A stretch of 64,000 nucleotides of DNA from Aphelenchoides besseyi. Lineage: Eukaryota > Nematoda > Chromadorea > Rhabditida > Aphelenchoididae. Below, one piece after another: positions 32,776-44,025 of the stretch. The stretch spans positions 2,480,001 through 2,544,000 of the forward strand of contig JAMPIQ010000003.1 in the NCBI GenBank assembly GCA_024699855.1, written 5' to 3'. The translations under genes were made by a program, and so were the position numbers. How positions within the stretch are numbered: the stretch's first letter is position 1; every line of letters starts with the position of its first letter. Below the pieces are notes generated by a model. The model did no database searches and had not been told where the DNA came from. It saw only the letters and a program-made list of their open reading frames with translations.

Positions 32776-33560
32776 ACATTAATGAACAACAAATTTTCCA
32801 AGTAAGCAATTTCCTTATTGTATCACTGCCTTCCAGGCATCATATGGTGCGGCCATTTTTGTGCATCAAACTATTTTTCACACCATGAGCAGAAGTAACT
32901 CTCGTTCTCGGCCATTTTTTGATTTACGAACTTGAGATAACGAGCAAAAATTTCAGCACAAACGAATGAAGATTTCTTCTAAACTCCTCTATTCTTATGC
33001 CAATTCTGAATTACAGGAAATCGCGAATTCACGGTTAAACAGACAATCAAAAGGTACGCAGCAACAGAAAACTTCAAACGAAAAGGAACAAACGAATTGA
33101 TTACGGCCGTTTATATGGACCAAAAAATGGGCGGACCGATAAGTGGGGTGAAGAAGAGAATTCGGTAGACAACAATAAGACGGTCATACTCATAAGAGTA
33201 AGTGGCTATCGAGGGAATCATCGAAAGTTCCCGAACTTTGGAGCACAGCAAATTTTTTTGCTGCTCATTGAACGCTAAAGAAGCAGAAGAAATAGTCGGC
33301 GGATGTTTTTTTTGTTTCGACAGCGATTGTGTTCGTGGTCGCTTTTCATTTTACTGTCGCATTTCACTCACAATCAACCAACAGCAAAGCACAACGGTCA
33401 CTACTCCACTCCACATCTTCGTGGTCATGGTCTACAAACATTCCATTGTCCATCAGTTCAAACACATTTGCATAAACCCAATCGAAATGGAAGGTCCGAC
33501 AAAGTTGTCATCTCTTGGTGTGTGTTCACTGGCTAACTGGTTGTGTTCTCCGCTTGCGAG
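32776..33560. other. gene-less stretch
   Basis: No supported gene. Plus-strand frames at 33202-33573 overlap in two phases and have no motif. Confidence 0.45.
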
Positions 33561-33737
33561 ATGTCTTCGTTGACTGATGCTGAAGTGGCGTTGCTGTTGA
33601 AGCGGTTGTCCCTCCTTAATCAGTCGATCAGCAAATTGTTTCCATCACTCCACCAGCTCAAATCAGCGGACAACAAATCAAATGACCTCGAGTATTTGAC
33701 ATTGGAAGCAAATAAACACGTCGAAAACATATTTTGA
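33561..33737 (+). CDS. hypothetical 58-residue coiled-coil protein
   Basis: MSSLTDAEVALLLKRLSLLN begins a small frame with regular leucine/isoleucine spacing (a likely amphipathic helix) and an acidic C-terminal half (SNDLEYLTLEANKH). The sequence before the ATG (CCGCTTGCGAG) could be a weak trans-splice acceptor. It has the look of a small complex subunit, but no family can be named and a second exon cannot be excluded. Confidence 0.4.
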   Translation: MSSLTDAEVALLLKRLSLLNQSISKLFPSLHQLKSADNKSNDLEYLTLEANKHVENIF

Positions 33738-33840
33738 TTGTTGTGATTCTGAGAATTGATGTCAAATTGTCAGTTTATGTACTCAAATCTCAATCACATC
33801 ATGCCAGTAAATTAAGGTTTATTGATAGACGACACAAAGA

Positions 33841-34368
33841 TTATTGCTTTTGAAAGGGATCTCCTTGTTGCGAACCGAAACCATTGGGTTGATTTCCGTC
33901 GCCATTGTTTTGTGATCCACCAAATTGAGAGCCACTTTGTTGATTGCCGAAAGGCGGTTGATTTTGTTGTCCGAACTGATTTCGTTGATTCTCATCTCCG
34001 GGTTGACGTCTCAAACGTTGTTGTCCATTCGGTTGACCACCGAATTGATTACCGTTTGGAGGGCCACCAAACGATTGACCGTTCATTGAATTTTGTTGCC
34101 CCTGTGGTCCGTTGAAATCGTTTTCTTGAGAACCTTTGTCGCCTCCTTGAGGTTGTTGCTGATTTCCGTTGACCTGTCCTTGACCACCAAAACTGAAAGA
34201 AACAACAGTTCAAATAAATTGGATGCGCAATCACCCTCCAGGTCCTTGATTGCTGTTACCGAGTTGCCCATTCTCTTGGGCATAAACTGAAAGTCGTGAT
34301 AAGAAATGGAGGTTCTGTGAGTTACCTGTAAGAGCAACAAACGCAGTGAAGATAACAAACGATCTCAT
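33841..34368 (-). CDS. secreted Gln/Asn/Gly-rich protein
   Basis: Three exons (34368-34326, 34286-34235, 34192-33841) encode 148 residues. A clear signal peptide, MRSFVIFTAFVALTVYA, is followed by a mature region made almost only of Q, N, G, P, F and S, with units such as FGGPPNGNQFGGQPNGQQ and NQFGQQNQPPFGNQ. One basic site, RLRRQP, near the middle could be cleaved by a furin-like protease. TATAAAA lies 56 bases before the ATG. The pattern recalls small nematode secreted, cuticle-associated or antimicrobial proteins, but I cannot name a family. All introns are short and canonical, and the frame is intact. Confidence 0.8.
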
Positions 34369-34423
34369 TTCGGAATGTAGAATTGACTGAAAGAAGTGAT
34401 GTTTATGTCTGTCATTTTCGATC

Positions 34424-34430
34424 TTTTATA
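34424..34430 (-). promoter_or_regulatory. TATA box of the secreted-protein gene
   Basis: TATAAAA on the minus strand 56 bases upstream of the ATG. Confidence 0.6.
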
Positions 34431-35446
34431 CTCGTTTTTCTAATCGGAGAGCTTTGCATTCTAGTCCATTTTGAGCGAAGATCTCGATCATCTGTCGTCT
34501 AACAATCAAAATCTCGTCACTATAATTGCTCTCGTTGATCTATATTCAGCGAGATCATATGCCTTTTGATGGGAAAACGTGAGCTCTTCGCACAACAAGC
34601 GGGATCTCCACCAAAAATATGCTCTTGGTCTTGTGCTCGAACGGATGACACACCGATTTTAATCGCTTTTTAGATTACTCAAACTTTTTGTACGGTACTA
34701 ACACAAACATCGAGTTCATCTTCTCGTGAACAACTAACTGAAATCAACACGACGAGTTGAAAGAGTTGAACGAAATTTTAGTTCCGTCGTTTTTCGGTTA
34801 GCGACTCTGAAAAGTGGACGATGAGAACGATCACAGCGACCCTGGAACTCACTATTGTCTTTCTGTTAAGAACTCAACGATCGTTCAAGATGTAATAATA
34901 GAAAAAAATGTATTACACGAATTTGTTCAATGAGATCTAGTAATGTGAATCTTTTTTTGTGATCGGATTAGTTAGTTCCAATAGTCTCTGACCAAGACAA
35001 CGATCGTAGTGTTGTTTTGAGTTACCAGTGGCTACGTTCCTTCACTCTAACCAACAAGTCGAAGTTCTAACGTCTAGTCTAGTTCATTGAAGAGGTTTGG
35101 TTTTATGTTCACCAAGAACTCTTTTAAAATTAATTCTGTTAAAGTGATCAACAACTTTTAGATCAATGATCTCTTCAATCGTCTGCAAAGAGGAAGATTA
35201 GCGACTACAACGACACAAACACGAAATTCGGCAAATAACCACACACACAGTCCGCGGTTACCCTCGGAGAGATCTGAAGTGATGACTCAATTCGACGAAC
35301 AATTATCGGCGCTTATGTTCGAAACTCGAGGAAGTGACGTGCTTCTCCACTCAACTCAAATGCGTTGTGACTCAAAACCGAAGGTTGAAAACCTCGAGAT
35401 GTCGCAACTTGTTTTGTGAAAATATTTTTTTGTAATTTCGATTTCT
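34431..35446. other. divergent intergenic region
   Basis: About 1 kb between two divergent genes for secreted proteins; probably contains both promoters. No open frame or repeat stands out. Confidence 0.55.
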
Positions 35447-35453
35447 TATAAAA
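35447..35453 (+). promoter_or_regulatory. TATA box of the FAR gene
   Basis: TATAAAA 33 bases before the ATG of the FAR-like gene. Confidence 0.65.
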
Positions 35454-35485
35454 CTCGTTCAGTCAAGTCTGACAACTACGTTGAA

Positions 35486-36105
35486 ATGCGAAGCTTATGG
35501 TCACTGTTCATTCTTCTTTCACTTCCATGTCTTTCTTGGGCGCTTCATGGACCTGATGAATTAGCAGGTGATCTCATTGAATTCGATTTCTTTACGATCG
35601 TTTTTAGAACTTTTGCCCGAAGACTTGCTCGATTTCTATGGCACCTTAACACGAGAGCAAGAACGAATAATGGACGCGGCAATGAACGGCAATGATGGCG
35701 ATGAAGACGGCTTTCTTGGCTACATTGCAAAACGAGATCACGAGTTGGGACAACGAGCAGTCCACGTATTCAAAGGTTTTATCGACAAACTGAGCGCCCT
35801 GAAACCAACAGCTCAACAATTTTACTTGACGGTTTGTTTCGCCTTTTCGATCATTATGATTTGTCTCCAGCTTTTCAACGGTCTTCTTCGCAATTTGACC
35901 TCCGATGCAAATGAAAAACAATTGAAGGCCTTTACGAATGAAATTCTGTTGCAATGGATCGGATTGAAACGATCATCACGCAAGAATTTGGCCACCCATT
36001 TTCCAACTGTTGCTCATGTCTTGAACAGTAAGAAACAGCTTAAATTTGTAGACCAAATGACTTTTAGGCCAAAAACTACGCGAATATGCGGAACTCAATT
36101 TCTAA
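35486..36105 (+). CDS. fatty-acid and retinol-binding (FAR) protein
   Basis: Four exons (35486-35567, 35608-35831, 35871-36027, 36068-36105) encode 166 residues. Signal peptide MRSLWSLFILLSLPCLSWAL, then LLPEDLLDFYGTLTREQ, the P-x-x-[LV]-x-x-F-Y-x-x-L-T start typical of nematode FAR proteins, and an all-helical, charged remainder (GFIDKLSALKPTAQQFY, RSSRKNLATHF). FAR proteins are secreted helix-rich carriers of fatty acids and retinol found only in nematodes. The length is slightly below the usual 180. Introns are 39-43 nt with GT-AG ends. The gene lies head-to-head with the other secreted-protein gene. Confidence 0.82.
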
Positions 36106-36433
36106 CCCTTTCAATTGTGTTTACCTTTGAATTCAACCCTAACAACCTTCAATGTTTTTTGTTTATTAAACAAATTCAAAATAACTGCTCTTTCGACCAA
36201 TTCACGATCTGGACAAAACAATTAACGTTGTAACTGCGTTTAACAATCCTAAACTCGACCAGGGCGCGATAATCCCATTGCCCAGAATCTCGATGTCCAA
36301 TCGAAAAATGATTGCAGTAAAGACAATATCCACGTGTTGATTGTTCGATACATTAGCATTCGAGTGAACTGTGATCGAATGAACGGAATCTTTGTAGCCG
36401 ACTCGCTCATCTATTTGTCTGCGTTTTCTATTG

Positions 36434-36762
36434 TCAACAAACGAGCTCGAAAAGCGTAATACGAAATGCAATGCTTAGAGTCGTGAATGTCAAATTCAAT
36501 CCGAAGAAGAACATCGTCCCAACATCTCGCTAAATATATGTTTCCGTTTTGTCTTCTTATTTAACTTACAATATCAAAAGCATAGAGGAAGTTCTTCGCA
36601 TTCGCCTGAAACCATTCATCATCAAACATCGCCAAATAGTGTTTTCGACCGCGTTCAATTGCTTCATCGACTCCAATTGCTGCTGGCACAGCAACCAAAA
36701 GTCCTAAGGTCGTTGTTATTGCCAGGCTTTTGATCAGAATAAGTTTGCTGGGAGTACGACAC
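36434..36762 (-). pseudogene. chemoreceptor fragment, two internal exons
   Basis: Exon 36762-36570 (CRTPSKLILIKSLAITTT, GLLVAVPAAIGVDEAI, YLAMFDDEWFQAN) is spliced through GTAAGT/ATTTAG to 36529 and onward (RDVGTMFFFGLNLTFT). Two hydrophobic helices separated by a polar loop resemble the fourth and fifth helices of nematode serpentine receptors. The first exon starts after an acceptor in phase 1, so upstream exons are missing. The DNA there is tandem repeat instead. The frame stops soon after, at 36434. Confidence 0.5.
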
Positions 36763-36888
36763 CTGAAGTTCGAATATTTTTGAAAACCAGAAAGACTCGC
36801 GGCTTCGTCGCTCGCTTTCTTTAGTCGTGTTTTGCGTGGGTTAAACTCGCGGCTTTGTCGCTTGCTTACTTGTAAACAATAACAAAAA
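36763..36888. repeat. short tandem repeat ACTCGCGGCTT
   Basis: Two copies of ACTCGCGGCTT[CT]GTCGCT[CT]GCTT are spaced about 60 bp apart (36795 and 36845). They differ from the AT-rich surroundings in base composition. Confidence 0.55.
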
Positions 36889-37210
36889 AATTCAACAATT
36901 AACTGGTGAAATGCACTGAAATCAAGAAATCAGAAACTTGACATTACATCGATCGTATCTCTGCGAATAGCTATTTTGGAGACATGTATTAAATACCGTT
37001 GTAACGCTCATTAAATGAGCTTTCTGGATTGCTAACATCTGTCAATCAATGACAAAAAGTTCAACAATTGGCTGCCGAAATCCACTTAAGCCCAAATTTT
37101 AAAGCCCGCATTATATCGAACGTATCTTTGTGAGTAGTCATCTTCAAACTATGCATTATATACCATTGTAACGCTCATTAGTTGAGTTTTCTAGAATGCT
37201 AATATACATA
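36888..37210. repeat. diverged tandem duplication, unit about 168 bp
   Basis: Copy 1 (36888-37040) and copy 2 (37057-37207) share TTCAACAATT, GAAAT[GC]CACT, TCG[AT]..GTATCT, a TATTA[AT]ATACC tract, TTGTAACGCTCATTA and TTCT[GA]GA[TA]TGCTAA in the same order at a constant 167-169 bp offset. Confidence 0.7.
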
Positions 37211-37963
37211 TTAGGAAAACATCGTAACGACCAAAATATGTGAACCCGTATTTGAAGCAAAAATGAACAGAAAATTTCTACCAAAGTTAATAACTCCATT
37301 GTGATTATTTTATATGCTGTCATATATTGCATGTCGATGAACCCCACTGATGCACACAACGCTATGTTCTTTCAAGGCAATCGGCTCAAGTTTCGATATG
37401 GTTTGATCAGAAAAACTGATTTCAGTGTTAATTTCAAGTCAAAAATTTACTCATTAAAAGTTAGTATGTTGCAAAACATATGTTAAATACGTACTCTCCA
37501 TACTCAAATCTATAAGTTGGAACCCTTTGTTTTTGCTCAAACTTTCAAAAGCGTCACCCCATCACCATCATTGCCGATTATATTCTTTTGATCCCAAGCG
37601 CTTTTCGTTGAGTTCAATCGACCAAAACAATATCCGGAACGACAATTCTCGATCTCGTCGATTTTAATTCGACGGTTGTTGTTTCCGCAATTTTCAATTC
37701 TTTTGCCCGATTGCTTTCATATCCGCATCAAAATAGGAGACTTCAATTCTACAGTTGCAGCTGCGGAACTTTTGGTGAAAATGTTTTGTATTCAATATCC
37801 AAACTTTAAACCATTCATGACGCGACAATCAATTCGATGTCATTCACGAGACAAATGAACATCAAAACACAAAGTTTATTTTACTAAAACAAAAACCTAA
37901 GACAAATTGAACTGCTAATAAAGTTGGATATTTAATCAGAGAAACAAAGTTTTGTGATTAATA

Positions 37964-38285
37964 TCAGGTTGGGACAATGTTTAAGTAGACGAAGAACTTC
38001 ATTTTTTCTTTGGACAACACGTGGACTTTGCCACAAGCGTCTTTAATGCACGGACATTCTTTCGCAACTTGATCAAGTTCATCCTTCGAAAGCACCGAAT
38101 ACTTGCCACTTGTGAAGAATTGATCCCGCAGCGTTTCTCACGTATCTTTGGTTATGGACAAATATTGTATTCCTGAATGTGCACATCGTATATAAAGGTC
38201 TCAATGTCCGTGTTGGCTTGCAAAACTTTACTTCCGTGTGTTGCTAAAGTCTTCAAATGGATGGCAATAGTTTTAGCGGAAGCCA
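37964..38285 (-). pseudogene. decayed small gene
   Basis: Minus-strand coding-like stretches read SAKTIAIHLKTLATHG and ANTDIETFIYDVHI, then in another phase LSITKDT, a TGA (38138-38140), ETLRDQFFTSGKYSVLSKDE, AKECPCIKDACGKVH and FFVYLNIVPT before a TGA at 37964. A tryptophan codon turned to TGA plus one frameshift would explain the break. Three cysteines in C-x-C-x4-C are the only motif. Family unknown. Confidence 0.4.
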
Positions 38286-38483
38286 ACTACAAGTTGTGGT
38301 TAGTAGCCAATAAATTAAAAACGTACACTTTCTGGTGCTATTTTTACAAAGTGAAATTGTTTTTGCAGGTTTGGCATACGTTTGTACAATTATTGCGGCA
38401 ATAATAGAAGGAAATCGTACCTAAAATCCTTCAAAACAAGTACTATCAAAGCCGCTTGAACTAGACAGTGTTTTCTGAATATA

Positions 38484-39570
38484 CAGTACTGGACAAAAGT
38501 TTGGAAAACACGTGTACCTCGCGAATGGCTGAAGGGAATCGATCGGTTTTTGTACATTAGACCTCTTAGACAAAGAGCATTCGAATAAGCAATAAAAAAT
38601 ATATTTAATAAAAAAGTGAACAAAAGTTGAAAATAGGAGTGAACAAACATTTGGAAGGCACTTTGTTTTGTTAAGATATCTGAACGCCTCGCTTTCCGAC
38701 CACGTCCTCAAGGCGCTTCTTCATACAGGAGAAGGCCTTAATTTTCGGGACGGAGCGATGGATTGCGGCCAGAAGTTCGGGCTTTGTGCGAAATTGACCA
38801 TTCTTGTATATTTCGTCTTCCATCAGCTTCCAAAAGTTAACCATCGGATTCAACTCTGGGCTACGGGATGACCAATCGCTCGTAGCTACTTGCTGGTCGA
38901 GTAAGAAGTCGGTGGCGGTCTTCGCCGTGTGAATAAGCGTCAAGTCTTGTTGCCACGCCCAGGACCGGCGTCTTATTTGCTTTTGGATCCACGGAAAAAA
39001 CTTCAAATTGAGACACGAAACGTAGTCGACTGCCTTGCAGTGATTGTTGCAAACCTGTAACGGATTAAATTGCCATCAAAAGTTGAAGAGATAGACGAAG
39101 AACGTACGTCGATCAGCAGTTTTCGGGTTGAACAAATGGCGCCAAGGATCATGATTGATCCACCGCCCATTTGTCGCGATTCAGCCGGCGACGAATCGTT
39201 GGTCGATCGCCCGCCAATTCCAAGTTATCCTGGATTGAACGCGATTACCGCCTTGAAGTTCGTTGACTACATGGCGTTTAATCGACAACGAAGACGCGGA
39301 TTCACTTCTTTAGACGACCGAGTCTTGCGCGTCTTTCTGGTCAGGTTTTTGAGTACGTGCTCAACACTCGACTTGGAAACTTTGCATTTCGTCGCCGTTG
39401 CCCTAATGCTTCGTAAAATCGCGTACTGTACCTTAACTTCTTCTTCTTCTCGTCCGAAAGCATCTAAAATGAAAGAATATTCAACGACAAAACCAAAAAG
39501 CTGAAAAAACCACGCTATCATTACTAAGCACGCAATAAACCAAGTGTCTTCCCAACTTCTGTCCAGTACG
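38484..39570 (-). mobile_element. Tc1-like element, left copy, dead
   Basis: Inverted termini CAGTACTGGACAAAAGTTTG and (complement) CGTACTGGACAGAAGTTGGG. Between them, on the minus strand, are a helix-turn-helix start (KCKVSKSSVEHVLKNL), then GGGSIMILGAI, then WAWQQDLTLIHTAKTAT and SSRSPELNPMVNFWKLM in different frames. The catalytic glutamate of the Tc1 signature NPIEN-x-W is valine (NPMVNFW), and at least two frame changes occur. Confidence 0.82.
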
Positions 39571-39593
39571 TTATTCACATGTGTCTTGTAAAC

Positions 39594-39627
39594 CCTCGAA
39601 TCACTGCTGAGAGTGATTCGAGGGCGT
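39594..39627. repeat. 12-bp-stem palindrome near the inner-element end
   Basis: CCTCGAATCACT, six-base spacer, AGTGATTCGAGG. A second tract resembling its right side and the following 40 bases (GAGTGA ... GTCT[AG]AAATAA ... ACTGAT[TA]GATACAAAT) occurs at 40106-40160. Both are repeated in inverted order in the right arm. Confidence 0.65.
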
Positions 39628-39678
39628 CTAAAATAAGTCAGTTACTGATTGATACAAATTGAATAAACTTATCTTGTG

Positions 39679-39705
39679 TGTACACACACACACACACAAA
39701 CACAA
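39679..39705. repeat. CA microsatellite
   Basis: GTGTGTACACACACACACAC tract. The right arm has a shorter version (about 43897-43921), so the arms have already diverged here. Confidence 0.7.
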
Positions 39706-40646
39706 CAGGGGCTATGAATTGTAAATTTCCCTTGTTTGTTTTGAACAAACAAAGGACGAGGAGCTGAGTGATCCTGAAAATCCGAATATGTTAAGAAAAG
39801 AACAGAAATCGAAACTTACCTCGAATAGCGTACTCTTCGAGGACCACTCAGCTACAAATGATGGTTTCTGGGAGATCTACGACCATTAAATACTGGTTGG
39901 CGGCACCCAAGCCTGACCTCCAGCTACGAGGACCGCGAGGTGTTTTCTTTCTGAACAAAACACTCACATCACAGATCATTGTTTCGCGGCGTCTCAATCA
40001 CCAATTAATGAATAGTACAACTCAAAACAAACCTTAAGGTAAAACAGAAGATGCGATATCCTTCGAGGATAGTTTGTTTCTGATAGAAAAATTTCAAATC
40101 ACCAGTGAGTGACTCCGGGGGTCTGAAATAATCAAACAATGACTGATACAAATCAGGACAAACCGTAGTTGTGGAACGCTCTGGAACGTCTCTTATTGTT
40201 TAAACACTCAACTCCAAGAGAGGGTTTCTGAATAATGCAATCCATCAAATATCGACTGAGACTATCGGATCAAACCTTGAAATGTAGGAGTTCGAGTCAG
40301 CAAATGGCCGTTTTTGCTGCCAAGCCGATCAAATTTGATTCAGTCAAGATGCGTATATGAAGAATCCAATTAGTCCGGCTGAACCAGTAGCACTACAAAG
40401 AGACGACATCATGTGTCTAAAGATTGACTTGTTGTTGATGTAAACTTGGGTTTCATATTTTGGATAATGAGAAGACTAAGATATGAAACATCACCAATGC
40501 CATCGCTTATTGAGGCAAAAACAACACCCAACAAACTGATCTTCACGTTCGCAGAAAACCATACTGTTAAGTAAGCACTTACAACGAGAGATCCTGAGTG
40601 GTTCCCGCTACTTTTGGCTAAATTATAGATCAATTGACGCGGAATC

Positions 40647-42534
40647 TTACGCTGATTCTGAATATACCCATTTTTTGCCCAGTCGCAGAATTGGCCGAGT
40701 TATTGGCCAAAAACTAAAATTTTGAATTTTTGACATTTTGGCATCAATTAATCGCAATTTTTCTGCTTGATTGATTGAATTAGGCAAAATAGAGATTATT
40801 AACTTTAATGAACGTGATACAATACAAAGAAATGGTGGAAACAGAGATTGTTCGCAATAGCTGCAGACCATAAGGGAAGGCGAGTTGCAGTCGTTTTGAG
40901 CGCACTCCATGTTGAAATTGTTGCAGCAGAATTGCACGGGATGAGCGAAACTGTCCAATTGAACATCGTTGTAACCGGCTTGTTTCCACAAATGTCGGCG
41001 GAAATCAACGAAACGGTGAGCCGCGAATTGTTTGTGGGTAAGAGACATCAGTTTGATCGCGTTGTCTCGTTGAAACATCGCGACTCCCGTATCGAACAGA
41101 ATTGCGTGATCGTGAATCTTTCGCCCGAAATTCTTCCACATTCTAAAGAAAAAGACATCAAGTGGTTGAGCCAAATAGGTGACGTGACGGGGAATTATTC
41201 GTATGTTGATATTGCGATCTTGCGGACGAACGAAATCGATTGCTGGGTTGTTGCGAAATCCGGACCACGAGTCGAGAATAAAAATCGAGTTGCCGGGCAT
41301 ATACGGAAACGCACAGTGCTCAAGAAATTCCGTCATTGTTCGAAGGTTCATAATTGAACTTGTTTCCGCAGTCACATGCATGTTCCGACAATTATTTGCT
41401 CGCTAAAATAATTCTTGACATTGCTTCACGTGCAATCTTACATTTTGTGCGAAATGAGTTACCTTTCGGGGAAATACTCCGTCTCGTTCTTTCATTTGCA
41501 TGAAAAGAATCGGATGAAGCGTACCGTCCATGGAAAGCAACGGGACGACTGTATACAAATGTGTCAGAGAAATGCTTGAAGTTGCCATTCCATGAACGTG
41601 ACGTTGTCCTTGATCAGCAAGAGTTCTCTCCGAATGATACTCCAAACGACACTCGCAATGATCAGCGTTGAAGACTTGTGAAGGCGCGAGTTGGTGTCTT
41701 TGAATTTCGTTTCGGATATCCGCCACAAAAGCATTTGCATTCGTTGTGTGTTGCTCGTCGGCGTTTTGTGATGCGATTGCAACGAACTTTGTAACTTTGC
41801 AATCAACAATTCCGAACCGACGCTTAAAACGTTTGGCCCAATTCTCCGACGCCGAAAATTCGATTGGCTCCATCAATTCTGCGTTTGATTGAACGGCAAA
41901 TAAACGAAGATCGAGAGTTTTCACGACTTTGTTCGCATTTCTGGCCAGACAGTATTTCGCATAAGTCGCTTCATCGATCAATTGCAAAGCTCGTTGTCGC
42001 GTTTCTAAAGACTGCTGATCGTCTAACCATCGAGATTTGAAGCTATAAAATAGCTTTCAACACATAAGACTTGCTCTAGCTTACATTTTGAATCGTTGCC
42101 AAGCAGAATCGGTATTCAAAAAACGGAAACGATGTTGAACGCTGTTTTGGACGAAACTCCGTGACATTGACGGGAACTGTTTGGTTGTCATCTACTTTGC
42201 AGTAAAAACGTATCGCTTCTTTCATCGTTTCAATTGGAATCTCACGACCACCAATAGTCCAATGTTCAGAAGTAACGCCAATATGATCGTCTTCATCCGA
42301 ATCAAGAGGGAAACTTGATTCATCGACGGCTTCATTTTCATCATCAGAACCGTCAATACCGACCATCTCATCCTCATCAAACTCGAATTGGTTTGCAGCG
42401 GCAACGGTTTGTATCAATTGTATGAGTCGAGAAGCAAGTTGACGCTCTGTTCGAGTAGCAGAGTTGGTTGAAACATCTCCCAAAGGTCCAAATCTCTTGA
42501 CCAAAAATTGAACGACCACTTTAACGTTGAGCAT
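40647..42534 (-). CDS. pogo/CENP-B-type DDE transposase of the central core
   Basis: Exon 1 (42534-42085) holds an acidic stretch (FEFDEDEMVGIDGSDDENE) and SAWQRFK. GTAAGC/TATAG leads to exon 2 (42042-41463) with WLDDQQSLETRQRAL, ENWAKRFKRRFGI, SQVFNADHCECRLEYHSERT and LSMDGTLHPILF. GTAACT/TTTTAG then leads to exon 3 (41402 on) with HVTAETSSIMNL, FILDSWSGFRNN, TYLAQPLDVFFFRMWKNF, FQRDNAIKLMSLTHKQF and a Cys-rich end. FNAD, LDSW and QPLD carry the expected three acids of a DDE_1/pogo transposase. Within exon 1 the frame must shift once (near 42150) to reach SAWQRFK, so this copy is probably disabled. The last codons and the stop lie inside the left inverted arm. Confidence 0.72.
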
Positions 42535-44025
42535 TTTGATAATAATAAGAAAGACTTCGTGATTTCGTTTGTTTTCAGTTAATGTTTTTGTATTACCAGT
42601 GGAAGACTTGTACAACGTCTTAAAAAATAGTGGTTGTAAAAAACAAGCAAAAAGAGCGTCAACAGAATCAACCTCACAGGTCTGTTAAGCAACCAACTAA
42701 TCACTCGGCCACCGCCGCACACGTTTTTCCTTGTAAAAAGACTTGGAATAACTTGCAAATTTTTTGGTCTCAAAATTGGCCAATATCTCGACCATAAAGC
42801 TTCCAATTAAAAAACTGTTCACACCAATCGATCAAGCAGAAAAATTGCGATTAATTGATGCCAAAATGTCAAAAATTCAAAATTTTAGTTTTTGGCCAAT
42901 AACTCGGCCAATTCTGCGACTGGGCAAAAAATGGGTATATTCAGAATCAGCGTAAGATTCCGCGTCAATTGATCTATAATTTAGCCAAAAGTAGCGGGAA
43001 CCACTCAGGATCTCTCGTTGTAAGTGCTTACTTAACAGTATGGTTTTCTGCGAACGTGAAGATCAGTTTGTTGGGTGTTGTTTTTGCCTCAATAAGCGAT
43101 GGCATTGGTGATGTTTCATATCTTAGTCTTCTCATTATCCAAAATATGAAACCCAAGTTTACATCAACAACAAGTCAATCTTTAGACACATGATGTCGTC
43201 TCTTTGTAGTGCTACTGGTTCAGCCGGACTAATTGGATTCTTCATATACGCATCTTGACTGAATCAAATTTGATCGGCTTGGCAGCAAAAACGGCCATTT
43301 GCTGACTCGAACTCCTACATTTCAAGGTTTGATCCGATAGTCTCAGTCGATATTTGATGGATTGCATTATTCAGAAACCCTCTCTTGGAGTTGAGTGTTT
43401 AAACAATAAGAGACGTTCCAGAGCGTTCCACAACTACGGTTTGTCCTGATTTGTATCAGTCATTGTTTGATTATTTCAGACCCCCGGAGTCACTCACTGG
43501 TGATTTGAAATTTTTCTATCAGAAACAAACTATCCTCGAAGGATATCGCATCTTCTGTTTTACCTTAAGGTTTGTTTTGAGTTGTACTATTCATTAATTG
43601 GTGATTGAGACGCCGCGAAACAATGATCTGTGATGTGAGTGTTTTGTTCAGAAAGAAAACACCTCGCGGTCCTCGTAGCTGGAGGTCAGGCTTGGGTGCC
43701 GCCAACCAGTATTTAATGGTCGTAGATCTCCCAGAAACCATCATTTGTAGCTGAGTGGTCCTCGAAGAGTACGCTATTCGAGGTAAGTTTCGATTTCTGT
43801 TCTTTTCTTAACATATTCGGATTTTCAGGATCACTCAGCTCCTCGTCCTTTGTTTGTTCAAAACAAACAAGGGAAATTTACAATTCATAGCCCCTGTTGT
43901 GTTTGTGTGTGTGTACACACAAGATAAGTTTATTCAATTTGTATCAATCAGTAACTGACTTATTTTAGACGCCCTCGAATCACTCTCAGCAGTGATTCGA
44001 GGGTTTACAAGACACATGTGAATAA

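Noticed and set aside
36888..37210. Repeat pair considered as a CRISPR-like or satellite array
   Set aside because: Only two diverged copies with no spacers; a simple tandem duplication in a eukaryotic genome.
39070..39504. 144-codon plus-strand frame, repeated at 44092-44526
   Set aside because: Antisense shadow of the Tc1-like transposase N-terminus; duplicated only because the arms are inverted copies.
40409..40633. 74-codon frame repeated in both inner arms
   Set aside because: Its conservation is explained by the near-identity of the arms at DNA level, not by protein selection; no motif.
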